Positions 37,265 to 46,353 of a stretch of 64,000 nt of DNA are shown here, piece by piece. The translations under genes were made by a program, and so were the position numbers. The stretch lies in the NCBI RefSeq assembly GCF_900107845.1, contig NZ_FNRM01000005.1, positions 186,001 through 250,000 of the forward strand, given 5' to 3'. Numbering within the stretch: the stretch's first letter is position 1; each line of letters opens with the position of its first letter. Origin of the DNA: Alkalimonas amylolytica. GTDB lineage: Bacteria; Pseudomonadota; Gammaproteobacteria; Enterobacterales; Alteromonadaceae. Below the pieces are notes generated by a model. That model ran no database searches and was not told where the DNA came from. It saw only the letters and a list, made by a program, of their open reading frames with translations.

Positions 37265-39169
37265 CTAACTTGCCTTAGCCGTTTTTTTTTGCGTTACGGC
37301 ACTGGTTGACTCAGATTGAGGCTTTGGGTCGGGGGCGACCAACATGTCGGCATTAAAAATCACAAAGCGGTTGCTACCAAGCGACTTGGCTTGATACATG
37401 GCGGCATCGGCATCCCGTAACATTTCATCCGGGCTTTGGTAGTCGTTGTGATAAAGTGCAATGCCAATGCTGGCTCCGGATAGAACCTGATGTTGCTCAA
37501 TGAACACGGGTTGTCGTACCGCTTCGATGATACGGTCTGCAACATCTTCCACATCCAGCTGTTGCTGAATATCAGTCAGCATCACGACAAACTCATCACC
37601 CCCCAAACGAGCGACCAGATCATGCTCGCGAATAGCCTGTTGCAAGCGTTTACTGGTTTCCATCAAATAATGATCACCTACGGCATGTCCCAGGTTGTCG
37701 TTGATGGCTTTGAAACGATCCAAATCAATAAACAACAAGGCCAGCTTTCCATCAGTCTGCCGTTTGCGCTGTCGGAACTGCTGTTGCAGCAATTGCAGGA
37801 AACGAGGTCTGTTCGATAAACCGGTTAAAGCATCATGATTGGCTTCATGGAACAGCTTTTCTTCAATTTTCTTACGCTCTTCCACCTGCAGACGCAGGAA
37901 TAAATTGGTCTGGCGAAGCTCCCGGGTGCGCTCAAATACTTTCCGCTCCAGCTCTTCCTGCTGTTTGCGCTGTTGTTCAGTTGCTAACTTGCGCTGGATG
38001 GCTACGGCTATATGGCGCGAGACAAAACGAAGAACTTTCAGTTCCTGTTCGCTGTAATCGTACTGATAGTCATAAGCCTGCAAGGCAATGACACCAATCA
38101 CTTCATCTTCAAGAATCAGTGGGGCACCTAGCCAGCTGGTGGAGTGGCGGGTGGTGCGTAATGAACTGACCATACCTCGGGTAATTTCGCCCTGTTGATT
38201 GAGCTTAACGGCGGCGGCGCCATCAATCAGTGCGGCTTCACCGCGGCGGATTATGTATTCAGTAAAGCCTTTACCAAGCGGCCGCTTGGGCGCAGCCGGC
38301 GTGTATTGATCACGGTAAAATGGAAAGCTGAGGGTGTCATCGCTTTGATCAAGCAAGGCAATGTAACAGTTTTCTGCATACATTAATTCCGATAGCACCT
38401 GATGGATGTCACGGTAAAAGCTTTGCATATTGCGACTACAGGCCGACAACTCGGAAATACGGTATAAAGAACTTTGCAGTTTCTCAGCCGCTATTCGCTC
38501 TTTGATTTCTTTTTGCAATTCCTGATTGGTCAGCCGCAACTGCCGCGTGCGCTCGCGCACGGTATGCTCCAGCAATTCACGACTGCGTACCCGATCAATG
38601 GCAGTGACAGTATGATTGCCAAGGTGACAAAAGATATCCAGCTCCTGGGCACTGTACTGTTGGTCTGGATCATAACTTTGGATGGCCATCACCCCGATCA
38701 CCTGTTGGCCGCGTTTTAGCGGAATGCCCATCCAATGCGTTGGCATACTGCCCTGAGCCTGAATGTCACCATTTGCGATCAGCTGCTCAAACAAAGCTTG
38801 GTTACATAACAAGGGCATGCCAGTACGAAATACATAACCCGTCAGGCCGCTAGCGAAAGCGTCGGAGGGGACCTGAAGAATGACCTGTTGATCTTTTTCG
38901 TCCGAAAAATATTCAAGAGTGAACTGATTGGAGCTATGTTCATGCAAGACTACGTAAAAGTTTTTAGCGTGCAGCAACTCTGCCACCATCTGATGAATGG
39001 CGGGGTAGAATTCTTTCATATCCGCAACGGTACTGGCCAGTTCCGACAGGCGTAACAAAGCACCTTGAATGGTGAACGCTTGTCGGTAACGATCGGCCAT
39101 TTGCTGCAGCCGTTGCTGCTTGGTTTCTGCACGTTGCAGCGCACGCCTTGGGTTCGTTAAATCCTTCAA
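37265..39169 (-). CDS. Diguanylate cyclase with two GAF domains
   Basis: 634 aa, soluble. Coiled N-terminus, GAF 1 (about 30-185), coiled coil, GAF 2 (about 235-400), long coiled coil, then GGDEF domain (about 435-600) with ARLGGDEFVVML, so the A site is intact; REHD five residues ahead is a c-di-GMP inhibitory site. Makes c-di-GMP from two GTP when the GAF pair senses its unknown ligand. Starts at TTG 39169 if the whole coil is translated; a later ATG lacks a ribosome site. Confidence 0.9.
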   Translation of the reverse strand: MKDLTNPRRALQRAETKQQRLQQMADRYRQAFTIQGALLRLSELASTVADMKEFYPAIHQMVAELLHAKNFYVVLHEHSSNQFTLEYFSDEKDQQVILQVPSDAFASGLTGYVFRTGMPLLCNQALFEQLIANGDIQAQGSMPTHWMGIPLKRGQQVIGVMAIQSYDPDQQYSAQELDIFCHLGNHTVTAIDRVRSRELLEHTVRERTRQLRLTNQELQKEIKERIAAEKLQSSLYRISELSACSRNMQSFYRDIHQVLSELMYAENCYIALLDQSDDTLSFPFYRDQYTPAAPKRPLGKGFTEYIIRRGEAALIDGAAAVKLNQQGEITRGMVSSLRTTRHSTSWLGAPLILEDEVIGVIALQAYDYQYDYSEQELKVLRFVSRHIAVAIQRKLATEQQRKQQEELERKVFERTRELRQTNLFLRLQVEERKKIEEKLFHEANHDALTGLSNRPRFLQLLQQQFRQRKRQTDGKLALLFIDLDRFKAINDNLGHAVGDHYLMETSKRLQQAIREHDLVARLGGDEFVVMLTDIQQQLDVEDVADRIIEAVRQPVFIEQHQVLSGASIGIALYHNDYQSPDEMLRDADAAMYQAKSLGSNRFVIFNADMLVAPDPKPQSESTSAVTQKKTAKAS

Positions 39170-39375
39170 CTCAGTCTCTTATAATAGTTATGGGCTTGGT
39201 GCATGAAACAATTTTATTATGCACAAAGTTTGCGCAGAGTGGAATCTTCGACCAAGGAAAAGCGTCGCTTATTTATACTATTTTAATATAAAAAATACTA
39301 GAAAGTTTGAAGGTGGTTATTAAAGAGAAGAGAGCCAGCCCTAGCTGTTGTGGGCTGGCATCGGTATAGCCGTTT

Positions 39376-39777
39376 TTAGAGATCTTTGATCATGAAGCGA
39401 ATCGCTTCTGCAATTTCATCTTCTGAGCAGTTCATGCAGGTACCCATTGCTGGCATATTGCCAAAGCCATCAATGGAGTTACGCAACATCACATCAAAGC
39501 CCTGATCCATCCGAGCTTGCCAAGCGGCGGCATCACCAGGCTTGGGAGCATCAAGTGCACCGGTGCCATGACAGGCAAAACATGCGGTCTGATAGACCTG
39601 TTCACCACTTCGAGGACCAGTATCTGCAACTGCCCGGGCTGGGGCTTGGCCATCCAGATAAACCTGGCCAACCGGAGCGATGCGCTTACGCAGCTCTTCG
39701 TCTGCAGCAGAACTTGTGGCCAGGCCGGTGAACAGCAAAGCACATGCAGCCGTTGCTACAAGGTGGATTTTTCTCAT
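39376..39777 (-). CDS. Cytochrome c5-type monoheme protein
   Basis: 133 aa from ATG 39777 (earlier in-frame starts lack a signal). Signal peptide MRKIHLVATAACALLFTGLATSSA, heme site CFACHGTGA, axial Met in MPAMGTCMNCS where the extra CMNC pair is typical of c5. Periplasmic electron carrier. Stands alone between the GAF-GGDEF gene and elbB. Confidence 0.9.
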   Translation of the reverse strand: MRKIHLVATAACALLFTGLATSSAADEELRKRIAPVGQVYLDGQAPARAVADTGPRSGEQVYQTACFACHGTGALDAPKPGDAAAWQARMDQGFDVMLRNSIDGFGNMPAMGTCMNCSEDEIAEAIRFMIKDL

Positions 39778-39873
39778 CGTTGTGGGTCCTGTTTCAATTT
39801 TGTACAAATCTTGCGCCATTATAACGAGCCAGTTGACATTGGGGAAGCCCCGTAAACTCGGTAATGTCATAGC

Positions 39874-40524
39874 TCAAGCTAGTTTAAGTACCGCAGCAAT
39901 TAGCTTATCGATCCCTTCGCTTGCTTCAGTCACCGACTGTGCCAGCATATAGGCCGGGGTGGAGACAACTTTGGCCTGGTGATCGATCACAATATCGCGC
40001 ACCTGACACTGCACATGCTGAGCGCCCATCTCTTCAATGGCATTAGCGGTATCGGCATCGGTGCCTATGGTCAGGCTGACTGGTGCTGAATAAATTAGAG
40101 GGATCATGGCTGGAGCTATGCAAATAAAGCCAACTGGCTTGCCCGCATCAGCAAAAGCCCGAATGCATTGCTTTAGCTCCGGCAATACCGCTGCATCAGT
40201 TCCTTTGAAAGCAAAGTCAGACAAGTTTTTGGCAGCACCAAAACCACCAGGTAATACCACCGCATCAAATTCCACTGGGTTTAACGCAGATAAAGGATTA
40301 ATGGCACCTCGGGCAATGCGAGCCGCTTCGATCAGCACATTGCGCTGCTCGGCCATCTCTTCGCCGGTAAGGTGATTCACCACATGATGCTGGCTGATAT
40401 CCGGAGCAAAACATTGGTAACTGGCATGGTGCCGTTCAAGGTGCAACAAAGTGAGCACTGACTCGTGGATTTCTGCACCATCATAAACACCGCAGCCACT
40501 TAAAATAACAGCAACTTTTTTCAT
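39874..40524 (-). CDS. elbB: ElbB glyoxalase-like protein (DJ-1/PfpI superfamily)
   Basis: 216 aa. VILSGCGVYDGAEIHESVLTLLHL start, DAVVLPGGFGAAKNLSDFAFKG, and nucleophile Cys in GFICIAPAM. ElbB has glyoxalase III-like activity and was linked to isoprenoid production in E. coli (family knowledge). Start has AAAGGAG. Confidence 0.93.
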   Translation of the reverse strand: MKKVAVILSGCGVYDGAEIHESVLTLLHLERHHASYQCFAPDISQHHVVNHLTGEEMAEQRNVLIEAARIARGAINPLSALNPVEFDAVVLPGGFGAAKNLSDFAFKGTDAAVLPELKQCIRAFADAGKPVGFICIAPAMIPLIYSAPVSLTIGTDADTANAIEEMGAQHVQCQVRDIVIDHQAKVVSTPAYMLAQSVTEASEGIDKLIAAVLKLA

Positions 40525-40983
40525 CTCTGACTCCTTTGAACCATGATATCTGTTGGCTTATAGCAAAGCATTCTTAAACCGATTTTTTTAAGCTAAAATT
40601 TTTTAAAAAAATGGCTGGCCTCGCACTCTTTCTGTGATAGTCTACACAACCGCTGACGTTGCGTCTGCCGGTTTTTTTCTGTTCGCAGCCAGAGCAGCAG
40701 AAAAACTTTCCACACGATGGAATAAAAATAATAATAAGGGCTTCAGCAGTTTCCCCCTTTATTTTACATAATGAATTTCAATAAGTTAGCTTACGCGAGG
40801 TCATCTTGTGTTGGCCCTTTAGTTTGCTTTGAATTTATTTTTTGCACAAAGTTATCCACAGCTTGCCTGGATTGAGTGGTTGGGTTTTCACTTGCCCGTG
40901 ATCCTGGCTAGGTCGTTCGGACGGCCTGTAGTATCATTCCTGCTTCAGTATGAAAACCACTTGGTAAAAGTACAGGATGCACT
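40525..40983. other. Intergenic region elbB-polA
   Basis: 459 bp, AT-rich, holding the divergent promoters of elbB and polA. Visible items: a terminator-like hairpin plus T run on the plus strand at about 40651-40687 and one exact DnaA box (TTATCCACA, 40852-40860). No coding sequence is convincing. Confidence 0.6.
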
Positions 40984-43761
40984 ATGGCTTCACACCCGGA
41001 TACTCCACTTGTTTTAGTTGATGGTTCATCGTATTTGTTTCGCGCCTACCACGCTCCCCCTCACCTGACCAATTCCAAAGGAGAAGCAACTGGCGCTATT
41101 TACGGTGTAGTCAATATGCTCAAAAGCTTGCTCAAGCGCTACCAACCCGAGCAGATGGCGGTTGTGTTTGATGCCAAGGGGCCTACTTTTCGCAACGAGC
41201 TCTATGCTGAATACAAAGCACACCGGCCGCCAATGCCGGATGATTTGCGTAGCCAGATAGAGCCATTGCATCAAATCATCCGTGCTATGGGCTTGCCGCT
41301 GCTGTGCGTCTCTGGCGTAGAGGCCGATGATGTGATTGGCACTTTAGCCCGTTTGGCCAGCGCGTCTGGGCGCGAAACGGTGATCTCGACGGGCGATAAG
41401 GATATGGCACAACTGGTCGATCAGCACGTTACCCTAATCAACACCATGACAGATACCGTGCTGGATACGGCCGGAGTAGAAGCTAAGTTTGGCGTGCCTC
41501 CGGAGCTGATTATTGATTATCTGGCCCTGGTTGGTGATAAGTCAGACAATATTCCTGGTTTGCCTGGTGTCGGTGATAAAACTGCCACTGCCATGTTGCA
41601 GGGGATTGGCGGGGTTTCGGCGTTGCTGGTTCAATCGGAAAAGTTGGCTGAGCTCAGTTTCCGTGGTGCCAAAACCATGGCTGAGAAGTTATTAGCACAC
41701 CAAGCTCAGGTAGAGTTGTCGTATCAGCTGGCAACCATCAAAACCGATGTCGAATTACCCTATCAACTCGATGATTTAGCCATACAGCCAGTGGATACGG
41801 CTGCTTTAGCAGAGCTGTATAAAGCCTGTGAGTTTAATCGCTGGTTAAAAGAATTGCTTAGCGCAGAGACTGAGCCAGCTGCAACCAGGGTAGATGCCGC
41901 TGCATTGGAGCAAGAAGACCAGCCAGAGCAAGTCGTGGCAGCAAGCCTGGACCAATCGGGCTATCAAACGGTGCTCAGTGAACAAGCTTTTGAGCAGCTC
42001 ATGCATGAGCTGGATCGCAGTGAGCTGACAGCTTTGGATACCGAAACCACCAGCCTGGATTATATGGAAGCACAGCTGGTAGGCTTATCTTTTGCAACCG
42101 AGCCAGGCAAAGCCTGGTATGTGCCGCTGGGGCACGATTATCTGGACGCGCCTGCCCAATTGGACAAAGCGTGGGTGCTGGCTCGTCTGAAGCCGTGGTT
42201 GGAAGATGCCGACAAAGCCAAGGTTGGTCAGAATCTGAAATACGACCAGAGTGTACTGGCACGCTATGACATTGCCTTGCAAGGTATTGCCTTTGATACC
42301 ATGCTGGAGTCCTATGTATTGAACAGTGTGGGATCCCGCCACGATATGGACAATCTGGCGTTGAAGTATCTGGGCCACAATACCATTAGCTTTACCGACA
42401 TAGCCGGCAAAGGAGTCAAACAACTCACCTTTAATCAGATCGAGCTGGAGCAAGCCAGCCGTTACGCGGCCGAAGATGCCGATGTAACACTGCGCCTGCA
42501 TCAGACCTTATGGCCCCAGCTGCAGCAAACCTCAACCCTAGTTCGGGTGTTGAAGGACATTGAAATGCCGTTGGTTCCAATTTTATCAGCGATGGAACGG
42601 CATGGTGTTTTGATCGATGCCAGCTTGCTAAAGCAGCAGAGCCAACAATTGGGTAGCCGCCTGGCTGAGCTCGAGCAACAGGCGCATCAGCTGGCAGGGC
42701 AGGAATTTAACTTGGCTTCACCCAAACAGCTGCAACAGATTTTGTTTGAGCAGCAGCAGTTGCCGGTCTTAAAGAAAACCCCGAAAGGGACACCATCGAC
42801 AGCCGAAGAAGTGTTGCAGGAGCTTGCGCATGATTACGAGTTACCGCGCTTACTGATGGAACACCGCATGCTGAGTAAGTTGAAGTCCACCTACACTGAT
42901 AAGCTGCCAAAGATGATTAAGTCTTCGGGACGGGTGCATACCTCTTACCATCAGGCGGTCGCAGCAACCGGCCGGCTTAGCTCAACCGAGCCAAACTTAC
43001 AGAATATTCCCATTCGTAGCGAGGAAGGCCGCCGTATCCGTCATGCCTTTATTGCGCCTAAGGGGAAAAAGATCCTGGCCATCGATTACTCGCAAATTGA
43101 ACTGCGCATCATGGCACATTTATCCGGTGATAAGGCGTTACTGGATGCTTTTGCCGCTGGGCTGGATATTCATAAAGCGACAGCAGCCGAGGTGTTTGCT
43201 GTGCCTTTGACAGAGGTCACAACCGAGCAACGACGCCGCGCCAAGGCGGTGAACTTTGGTCTGATTTATGGCATGTCGGCTTTTGGCCTGGCACGCCAAC
43301 TGGATATCGGACGCCAGGAGGCGCAGCAATACGTCGATCGCTATTTTGAGCGCTTCCCGGGGGTGTTGGCTTATATGGAACGGACCCGAAAGCAGGCGCA
43401 TGAGCAGGGATTTGTTGAAACCATTTTTGGCCGTCGGTTGTATCTGCCGGAAATCAATGCCCGCAATATGGCCCGGAAAAAAGCAGCTGAACGGGCAGCT
43501 ATTAATGCTCCGATGCAGGGAACGGCTGCCGATATCATTAAACGGGCGATGATCGATGTCGCTAGCTATTTGAAGCAACACTGCGAGTTGCAGGCGGTGA
43601 TGATTATGCAAGTACACGATGAACTGGTGTTCGAAGTGGCCAACGAGCAAATCGATACCGCTGCACGTGAGCTGGCTGCTGTCATGGAGCAAGCCGCAAG
43701 TCTGGACGTGCCTTTGCTGGCTGAAGCGGGCTTTGGTGATAACTGGCAGCAAGCGCACTAA
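40984..43761 (+). CDS. polA: DNA polymerase I
   Basis: 925 aa, three domains. 5'-3' exonuclease (1-290: [49 protein letters not shown]). 3'-5' exonuclease (about 330-520) with [18 protein letters not shown] and YAAEDADV intact, so proofreading is expected. Polymerase (about 525-925) with motif [13 protein letters not shown], motif [22 protein letters not shown] and motif [12 protein letters not shown]. Followed by Spot 42, as in enterobacteria and vibrios. Confidence 0.98.
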   Translation: MASHPDTPLVLVDGSSYLFRAYHAPPHLTNSKGEATGAIYGVVNMLKSLLKRYQPEQMAVVFDAKGPTFRNELYAEYKAHRPPMPDDLRSQIEPLHQIIRAMGLPLLCVSGVEADDVIGTLARLASASGRETVISTGDKDMAQLVDQHVTLINTMTDTVLDTAGVEAKFGVPPELIIDYLALVGDKSDNIPGLPGVGDKTATAMLQGIGGVSALLVQSEKLAELSFRGAKTMAEKLLAHQAQVELSYQLATIKTDVELPYQLDDLAIQPVDTAALAELYKACEFNRWLKELLSAETEPAATRVDAAALEQEDQPEQVVAASLDQSGYQTVLSEQAFEQLMHELDRSELTALDTETTSLDYMEAQLVGLSFATEPGKAWYVPLGHDYLDAPAQLDKAWVLARLKPWLEDADKAKVGQNLKYDQSVLARYDIALQGIAFDTMLESYVLNSVGSRHDMDNLALKYLGHNTISFTDIAGKGVKQLTFNQIELEQASRYAAEDADVTLRLHQTLWPQLQQTSTLVRVLKDIEMPLVPILSAMERHGVLIDASLLKQQSQQLGSRLAELEQQAHQLAGQEFNLASPKQLQQILFEQQQLPVLKKTPKGTPSTAEEVLQELAHDYELPRLLMEHRMLSKLKSTYTDKLPKMIKSSGRVHTSYHQAVAATGRLSSTEPNLQNIPIRSEEGRRIRHAFIAPKGKKILAIDYSQIELRIMAHLSGDKALLDAFAAGLDIHKATAAEVFAVPLTEVTTEQRRRAKAVNFGLIYGMSAFGLARQLDIGRQEAQQYVDRYFERFPGVLAYMERTRKQAHEQGFVETIFGRRLYLPEINARNMARKKAAERAAINAPMQGTAADIIKRAMIDVASYLKQHCELQAVMIMQVHDELVFEVANEQIDTAARELAAVMEQAASLDVPLLAEAGFGDNWQQAH

Positions 43762-43780
43762 CTTGCTCTGGCTTCAGCTT

Positions 43781-43815
43781 GCCAACAATTGGTAATTTTA
43801 TTACCAATTGTTGGC
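43781..43815. repeat. Perfect 16-bp inverted repeat after polA
   Basis: The arms, which contain CAATTGGTAAT and ATTACCAATTG, are separated by TTT. It starts 19 nt after the polA stop. No immediate T run follows, so it is not a classic terminator, though T-rich DNA begins about 16 nt later. Confidence 0.8.
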
Positions 43816-43862
43816 TGTAAATGACTAAATAAGATTTTTTGTAGTTTTTTTACCAAATGTGC

Positions 43863-43890
43863 TTGATTTTTTAGCAGTGCACGCTAGTAT
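43863..43890 (+). promoter_or_regulatory. Promoter of Spot 42
   Basis: TTGATT (-35, 43863-43868), 16-nt spacer, TAGTAT (-10, 43885-43890), start at G43898. In E. coli this promoter is repressed by CRP-cAMP; here only weak CRP-like half sites overlap the -35. Confidence 0.7.
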
Positions 43891-43897
43891 AGAAAAT

Positions 43898-44005
43898 GTA
43901 GGGTACAGAGGTAAGATGTTCTATCTTTCAGTGTCAGAACTTAGTTCTAACCGGAAAGTAGGCTTACTATTAGCCGCCCCACTGCTTGCAGTGGGGCGTT
44001 TTTTT
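43898..44005 (+). ncRNA. spf: Spot 42 small RNA
   Basis: The first 34 nt, beginning GTAGGGTACAGAGGTAAG and running through ATGTTCTATCTTTCAG, are identical to my memory of E. coli Spot 42. Length is about 108 nt (109 in E. coli), and it ends in a terminator (CGCCCCACTG/CAGTGGGGCG plus T7). The middle section differs from E. coli. It lies between polA and engB, the conserved position. Spot 42 represses secondary carbon metabolism genes through Hfq when glucose is present (known for E. coli). Confidence 0.95.
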
Positions 44006-44062
44006 ATTTTTGGCGGTCATTGCATCACGGCAAATTTTTTCGGTTATTTTTAGAGTAAATAC

Positions 44063-44091
44063 TTCAAACTTGTATTTTTATGTAGTATCAT
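44063..44091 (+). promoter_or_regulatory. Predicted promoter of the candidate small RNA
   Basis: TTCAAA (44063-44068), 17-nt spacer, TATCAT (44086-44091), placing +1 at G44098, the first base of the 5' hairpin. Confidence 0.6.
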
Positions 44092-44097
44092 TACATC

Positions 44098-44184
44098 GTC
44101 TCAAAGATTGAGACACCCTGTTGATTTGAACTAATAGCTTCTCCCCGTTTGCTATACCGGCCTCCACTGTGAGGCCGTTTTTTT
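44098..44184 (+). ncRNA. Candidate small RNA between Spot 42 and engB
   Basis: About 87 nt. 5' hairpin GTCTCAA-AGA-TTGAGAC (44098-44114), an apparently unpaired stretch with a C-rich patch TTCTCCCC (44139-44146) that could pair with Shine-Dalgarno sequences, then an intrinsic terminator CGGCCTC-CACTGT-GAGGCCG plus T7 (44158-44184). The terminator serves plus-strand transcription and there is no plus-strand gene before it other than Spot 42, which has its own terminator. I recall a small RNA reported beside spf in Vibrionaceae (VSsrna24); homology cannot be judged. Confidence 0.65.
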
Positions 44185-44188
44185 AGGC

Positions 44189-44809
44189 TCAGTCCTGAGC
44201 CTGATCTGGACAAAACCATTGTGTCAGAGCTTGTTCCAGTTCGGGTAAGCCCTGCTTGCTTAATGAACTAAAAACCTGTACCTGCACATCACCCATAAAA
44301 GCCAGCGCGGCTTCCGTGACTTCCAATAATGCTTTTTTACGTGGCCCCGGGCTTAGTTTGTCGGCTTTGGTCAGCAATAAACGCACCGGCAGTTCGCTGG
44401 CCACAGCCCAGTGAATCAAATCCTGATCCAAATCTTTTAGTGGGTGGCGAATATCCATCAGTACAACCAGACCTTTCAGGCTAGTGCGTTTTTGTAGATA
44501 TTCACTGAGTGAGCGCTGCCATTTCTCTTTTACTGCCAACGGCACTTTGGCAAAACCATAACCGGGCAAGTCAATCAGCCGTTGCTGCTCATTCAGTTGA
44601 AAAACATTGATCAACTGAGTGCGGCCAGGTGTCTTACTGGTGCGGGCAAGGCTTTTTTGGCGGGTCAGGGCATTAAGGGCGCTGGACTTGCCTGCATTGG
44701 AGCGGCCTGCAAAGGCAACTTCAATGCCATCATCCGTTGGCAACGCCCGAATATCCGGCGCGCTGGTCAGGAAGGTAGCTTGTTGATAATTGATGGTCGG
44801 GGTGCTCAC
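44189..44809 (-). CDS. engB: Ribosome biogenesis GTPase EngB (YihA/YsxC)
   Basis: 206 aa. [14 protein letters not shown] (G1), [13 protein letters not shown] (G2), [11 protein letters not shown] (G3), LLTKADKL (G4), SLSKQG (G5). Needed for large-subunit assembly. Starts at GTG 44809 with GGAG seven bases upstream. Confidence 0.96.
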   Translation of the reverse strand: MSTPTINYQQATFLTSAPDIRALPTDDGIEVAFAGRSNAGKSSALNALTRQKSLARTSKTPGRTQLINVFQLNEQQRLIDLPGYGFAKVPLAVKEKWQRSLSEYLQKRTSLKGLVVLMDIRHPLKDLDQDLIHWAVASELPVRLLLTKADKLSPGPRKKALLEVTEAALAFMGDVQVQVFSSLSKQGLPELEQALTQWFCPDQAQD

Positions 44810-45069
44810 AGCAAACTCCAGTCAGTTTAAATCAAGCTTGAGCAAAGGCTTTCACCACAGATTAGAGTGGGCTAGACAAATAGTGCTCAGGCTGTTTTTT
44901 GGGTTCCAATGCTTCATTGTAACGGATCGGATGGATCGGAAGAAGCAAATGCTGTATAGATGGGATTTTATATTAGACAGAATCGTGTAAAATAAGCAGC
45001 TGAAACAACTTAGCAATAACTATGGTGCCACCCAGCTGGCGACTAAATGCGGACAGAGACGGAAACAAC

Positions 45070-45696
45070 ATGAAAAGACTTGTACTGCCACTTACGCTGT
45101 TATTCAGCATGATAGGGGCGGCCCATGCATTTGATGGCGATGCGGCGGCCGGTAAGGAAAAAGCAACCACTTGTGTTGCCTGTCATGGCACCGATGGCAA
45201 TAGCCCTATGGATATCTATCCGAAAATTGCCGGTCAGCATGCCGAGTATTTATACAAGCAGTTGCAGGACTACAAGCTAGCCATGCAAACCGGTGGTGAA
45301 CGGGGCCGCAGCAATGCGATCATGTTCGGTATGGTCGCTGGCTTGTCTGATCAGGATATGCGCGACCTGTCTGCTTATTTTGCTTCTCAAAGCATGTCGG
45401 CCGGTACTACCCCGGAACATGCGTTGGAGCGTGGTCAGCAACTTTACCGAGGCGGCGATGCTGAACGTGGTATTCCAGCCTGTATTGCCTGTCATGGCCC
45501 TCGAGGCGCCGGAACCAGTTTGTCAGGTTTTCCGCGCATCTCTTTCCAGCATGCGCCTTACCTGATCGAAACCTTAAAAGAGTTTCGTAGCGGTGCCCGT
45601 GCCAATGATATGAATGGTATGATGCGGGATATCGCCCGTAAAATGACGGATGAAGATATTGAAATGGTGTCCTTGTATCTTGGTGGTTTGCACTAA
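45070..45696 (+). CDS. Diheme cytochrome c4
   Basis: 208 aa from ATG 45070 (the frame opens at 45022 without a signal). Signal peptide MKRLVLPLTLLFSMIGAAHA, then two homologous heme domains: CVACHGTDGNS and CIACHGPRGAG, with axial Met ligands in later loops. Periplasmic electron carrier to terminal oxidases. Conserved neighbour of engB in this group of bacteria. Terminator directly after the stop. Confidence 0.94.
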   Translation: MKRLVLPLTLLFSMIGAAHAFDGDAAAGKEKATTCVACHGTDGNSPMDIYPKIAGQHAEYLYKQLQDYKLAMQTGGERGRSNAIMFGMVAGLSDQDMRDLSAYFASQSMSAGTTPEHALERGQQLYRGGDAERGIPACIACHGPRGAGTSLSGFPRISFQHAPYLIETLKEFRSGARANDMNGMMRDIARKMTDEDIEMVSLYLGGLH

Positions 45697-45720
45697 GCCT
45701 GGTATCTGTTTGCTACTAAA

Positions 45721-45746
45721 AACCAGCCAACCGGCTGGTTTTTTTG
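45721..45746 (+). terminator. Intrinsic terminator of cytochrome c4
   Basis: AACCAGCC-AACC-GGCTGGTT followed by T7. Confidence 0.92.
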
Positions 45747-45764
45747 TCTTTCTAGCGCAATGAG

Positions 45765-45782
45765 CGTGAGACATATCTCACA
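45765..45782 (+). promoter_or_regulatory. UvrY/GacA/VarA-type palindrome
   Basis: CGTGAGACATATCTCACA agrees at 14 of 18 positions with the UvrY site as I remember it (TGTGAGAGATCTCTTACA), and has a perfect GTGAGA/TCTCAC dyad. A further half site TGTGAGAT lies at 45789-45796. Centre is about 179 bp ahead of the predicted RNA start, where such sites sit in csrB and rsm genes. Confidence 0.65.
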
Positions 45783-45917
45783 AGCAATGTGAGATATATG
45801 CCATTGGAGTGCTTGATGAGAGTGGTTTAAGTTGCATGGGTATGCAACTAAATAACTGATAAAGCAGTAAATAATGAATGGCCTGTCAAATGTTGTGGAT
45901 TTTTTTCCATCTAGGGG

Positions 45918-45945
45918 TTGTTATCTGCTGAAATTGGCGTAGATT
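45918..45945 (+). promoter_or_regulatory. Predicted promoter of the CsrB/C-like RNA
   Basis: TTGTTA (45918-45923), 16-nt spacer, TAGATT (45940-45945); start about 45952. Confidence 0.5.
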
Positions 45946-45951
45946 AACACT

Positions 45952-46238
45952 TCGTTACATTAAGTAACGCGTCGAGAAAATGGAACTGATGGCACGGAAA
46001 GCTCAGTAAGTGCGACGACGAATACAACATCGCTGCGATGTTCGTGCGCTATCCATGGACGACACAGAAAGTATCAGGATGATCACTAACAAAAAAGCTG
46101 CATAGGGATATTACAAAATAATACCAGGGACCATTCGGACGCGCTGTCCAATCAGGTCATTATGACTGCAGCAGATGAAAGAAGTGTCCACTTTAGACAC
46201 CTGGCAGAGGCGATAAGGCAACTTATCGCCTTTTCTTT
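45952..46238 (+). ncRNA. Candidate CsrB/CsrC-type regulatory RNA
   Basis: About 285 nt with no coding frame. 5' hairpin CGTTAC/GTAACG, seven GGA triplets between 45982 and 46139 (one as CAGGATG, one as ACGGAAA in the loop of a hairpin at 45985-46007), further stems (46025-46042, 46192-46199 region), and a strong intrinsic terminator GGCGATAAG-GCAA-CTTATCGCC plus T tract (46209-46238). In E. coli csrC occupies the same place, between yihA (engB) and yihI. Such RNAs bind and titrate CsrA. Length falls between CsrC (about 245) and CsrB (about 369). Confidence 0.65.
46209..46238 (+). terminator. Terminator of the CsrB/C-like RNA
   Basis: Nine-bp perfect stem with GCAA tetraloop, followed by TTTTCTTT. 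No protein-coding gene precedes it on this strand for 500 bp. Confidence 0.9.
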
Positions 46239-46353
46239 ATTCATAATTCTTCGCACCACTATCCTTGCATCCCCTGAGGATGTGTTAAAATAAAGCCCAT
46301 CAATCAGCGGCTTTAGCAGCGTTTTGCGAAAAGCGCTTACCAGGTAGCAAAAC

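Noticed and set aside
40651-40687. Terminator-like hairpin with T run upstream of polA
   Set aside because: Stem is interrupted and no promoter or transcript source is evident on the plus strand; could be a small RNA end but support is thin.
40812-40828. Sigma-54-like TGGCCC...TTTGCT upstream of polA
   Set aside because: Spacing between GG and GC is one base too long; sigma-54 sites tolerate no such change.
40852-40860. Exact DnaA box TTATCCACA upstream of polA
   Set aside because: A single 9-mer is expected about once in a window of this size by chance; no cluster of boxes, so no origin or clear DnaA control.
44011-44026. Sigma-54-like TGGCGG...TTGCAT after Spot 42
   Set aside because: GG to GC spacing two bases short, and no gene follows in the right direction.
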